From: UBA3210 sp963653535
Lineage (GTDB): Bacteria; Bacillota_I; Bacilli_A; RFN20; CAG-449
Reading direction: 5' to 3'
Length of the DNA: 33,448 nucleotides
Assembly (NCBI GenBank): GCA_963653535.1
Contig: CAVJWU010000013.1
Coordinates: 1 to 33,448 of the forward strand
Within the stretch, counting starts at the first letter, position 1. The number at the start of each line of letters is the position of its first letter. Made by a program: the position numbers and the translations under genes. The notes beneath the pieces were generated by a model, which made no database searches, was not told the DNA's origin, and saw only the letters and a program-made list of their open reading frames with translations. Of this stretch, positions 33,437-33,448 are shown in pieces.

Positions 33437-33448
33437 ATGCGTTATAGT
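33437..33448 (+). CDS. Start of a gene cut by the window edge (MRYS...)
   Basis: ATG 33437 follows a perfect AGGAGG (33423-33428) with 8-nt spacing, so a gene very probably starts here. Only four codons (M-R-Y-S) are visible, so nothing can be said about function. A weak TACAAT -10-like box is at 33411-33416. Confidence 0.6.

Noticed and set aside
1..33448. UGA read as Trp (mycoplasma-type code), considered because of the AT-rich, Mollicute-like style
   Set aside because: Conserved Trp positions use TGG and all long genes are full length with the standard code; no in-frame TGA is needed to repair any gene.
1..33448. CRISPR arrays, tRNA or rRNA genes
   Set aside because: No regularly spaced repeats, no CCA-ended cloverleaf candidates and no rRNA-like GC-rich stretches were seen in the intergenic regions.

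Overview
The window is AT-rich DNA (about 30% G+C by eye) from a low-GC Gram-positive bacterium read with the standard code: long ORFs use TGG for Trp and end mostly in TAA. A T-box leader, CcpA-type cre site, MEP isoprenoid genes, pyruvate formate-lyase, a SipW-type signal peptidase with TasA/CalY-like proteins, and strong AGGAGG ribosome sites all point to Bacillota. The compact style suggests an uncultured anaerobic Bacilli lineage (Erysipelotrichales/RF39-like), but no marker here fixes the taxon.

Layout. 1-2357 (-): fermentation operon pflA, thioredoxin-like gene, pflB (cut by the window edge), with a clear promoter and a 21-bp palindrome upstream. 2461-4640 (-): a Ser-rich lipoprotein gene with a perfect cre match upstream. 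4682-8208 (-): dxs-ispH-uppS, isoprenoid supply for the cell-wall lipid carrier. 8278-9618 (+): a TetR-type regulator and a polyprenol/diacylglycerol kinase-like membrane protein. 9619-14179 (-): ileS-lspA-rluD behind an Ile T-box. 14218-25306 (-): a six-gene surface-fibre operon. 25446-26815 (-): SpoU methyltransferase and YgjP-like metallopeptidase. 26932-30039 (+): small membrane protein, DUF523 protein, transaldolase, MATE exporter. 30023-30637 (-): HD-domain protein. 30793-32917 (+): a MATE exporter fused to a cytidylate-kinase-like domain, behind an attenuator leader. 32951-33448: a 56-bp palindromic element with IS150-like ends, a small uncertain ORF, and the first codons of another gene.

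The most interesting system is 14218-25306. On the minus strand a GEMM-I (cyclic-dinucleotide) riboswitch is fused to an intrinsic terminator, followed by about 440 nt of untranslated, hairpin-rich leader. Then come a TasA/CalY-like protein, a SipW-type (Ser/His) signal peptidase, three more small exported proteins with the same kind of signal region, and a 2385-residue repeat-rich surface protein. The terminator and the aptamer share sequence, so they should be mutually exclusive, which predicts that ligand turns the operon ON. The base at the position that distinguishes c-di-GMP from 3',3'-cGAMP aptamers (G20 in the Vc2 numbering) is A here. The reading is a second-messenger-controlled extracellular matrix operon whose true ligand is open.
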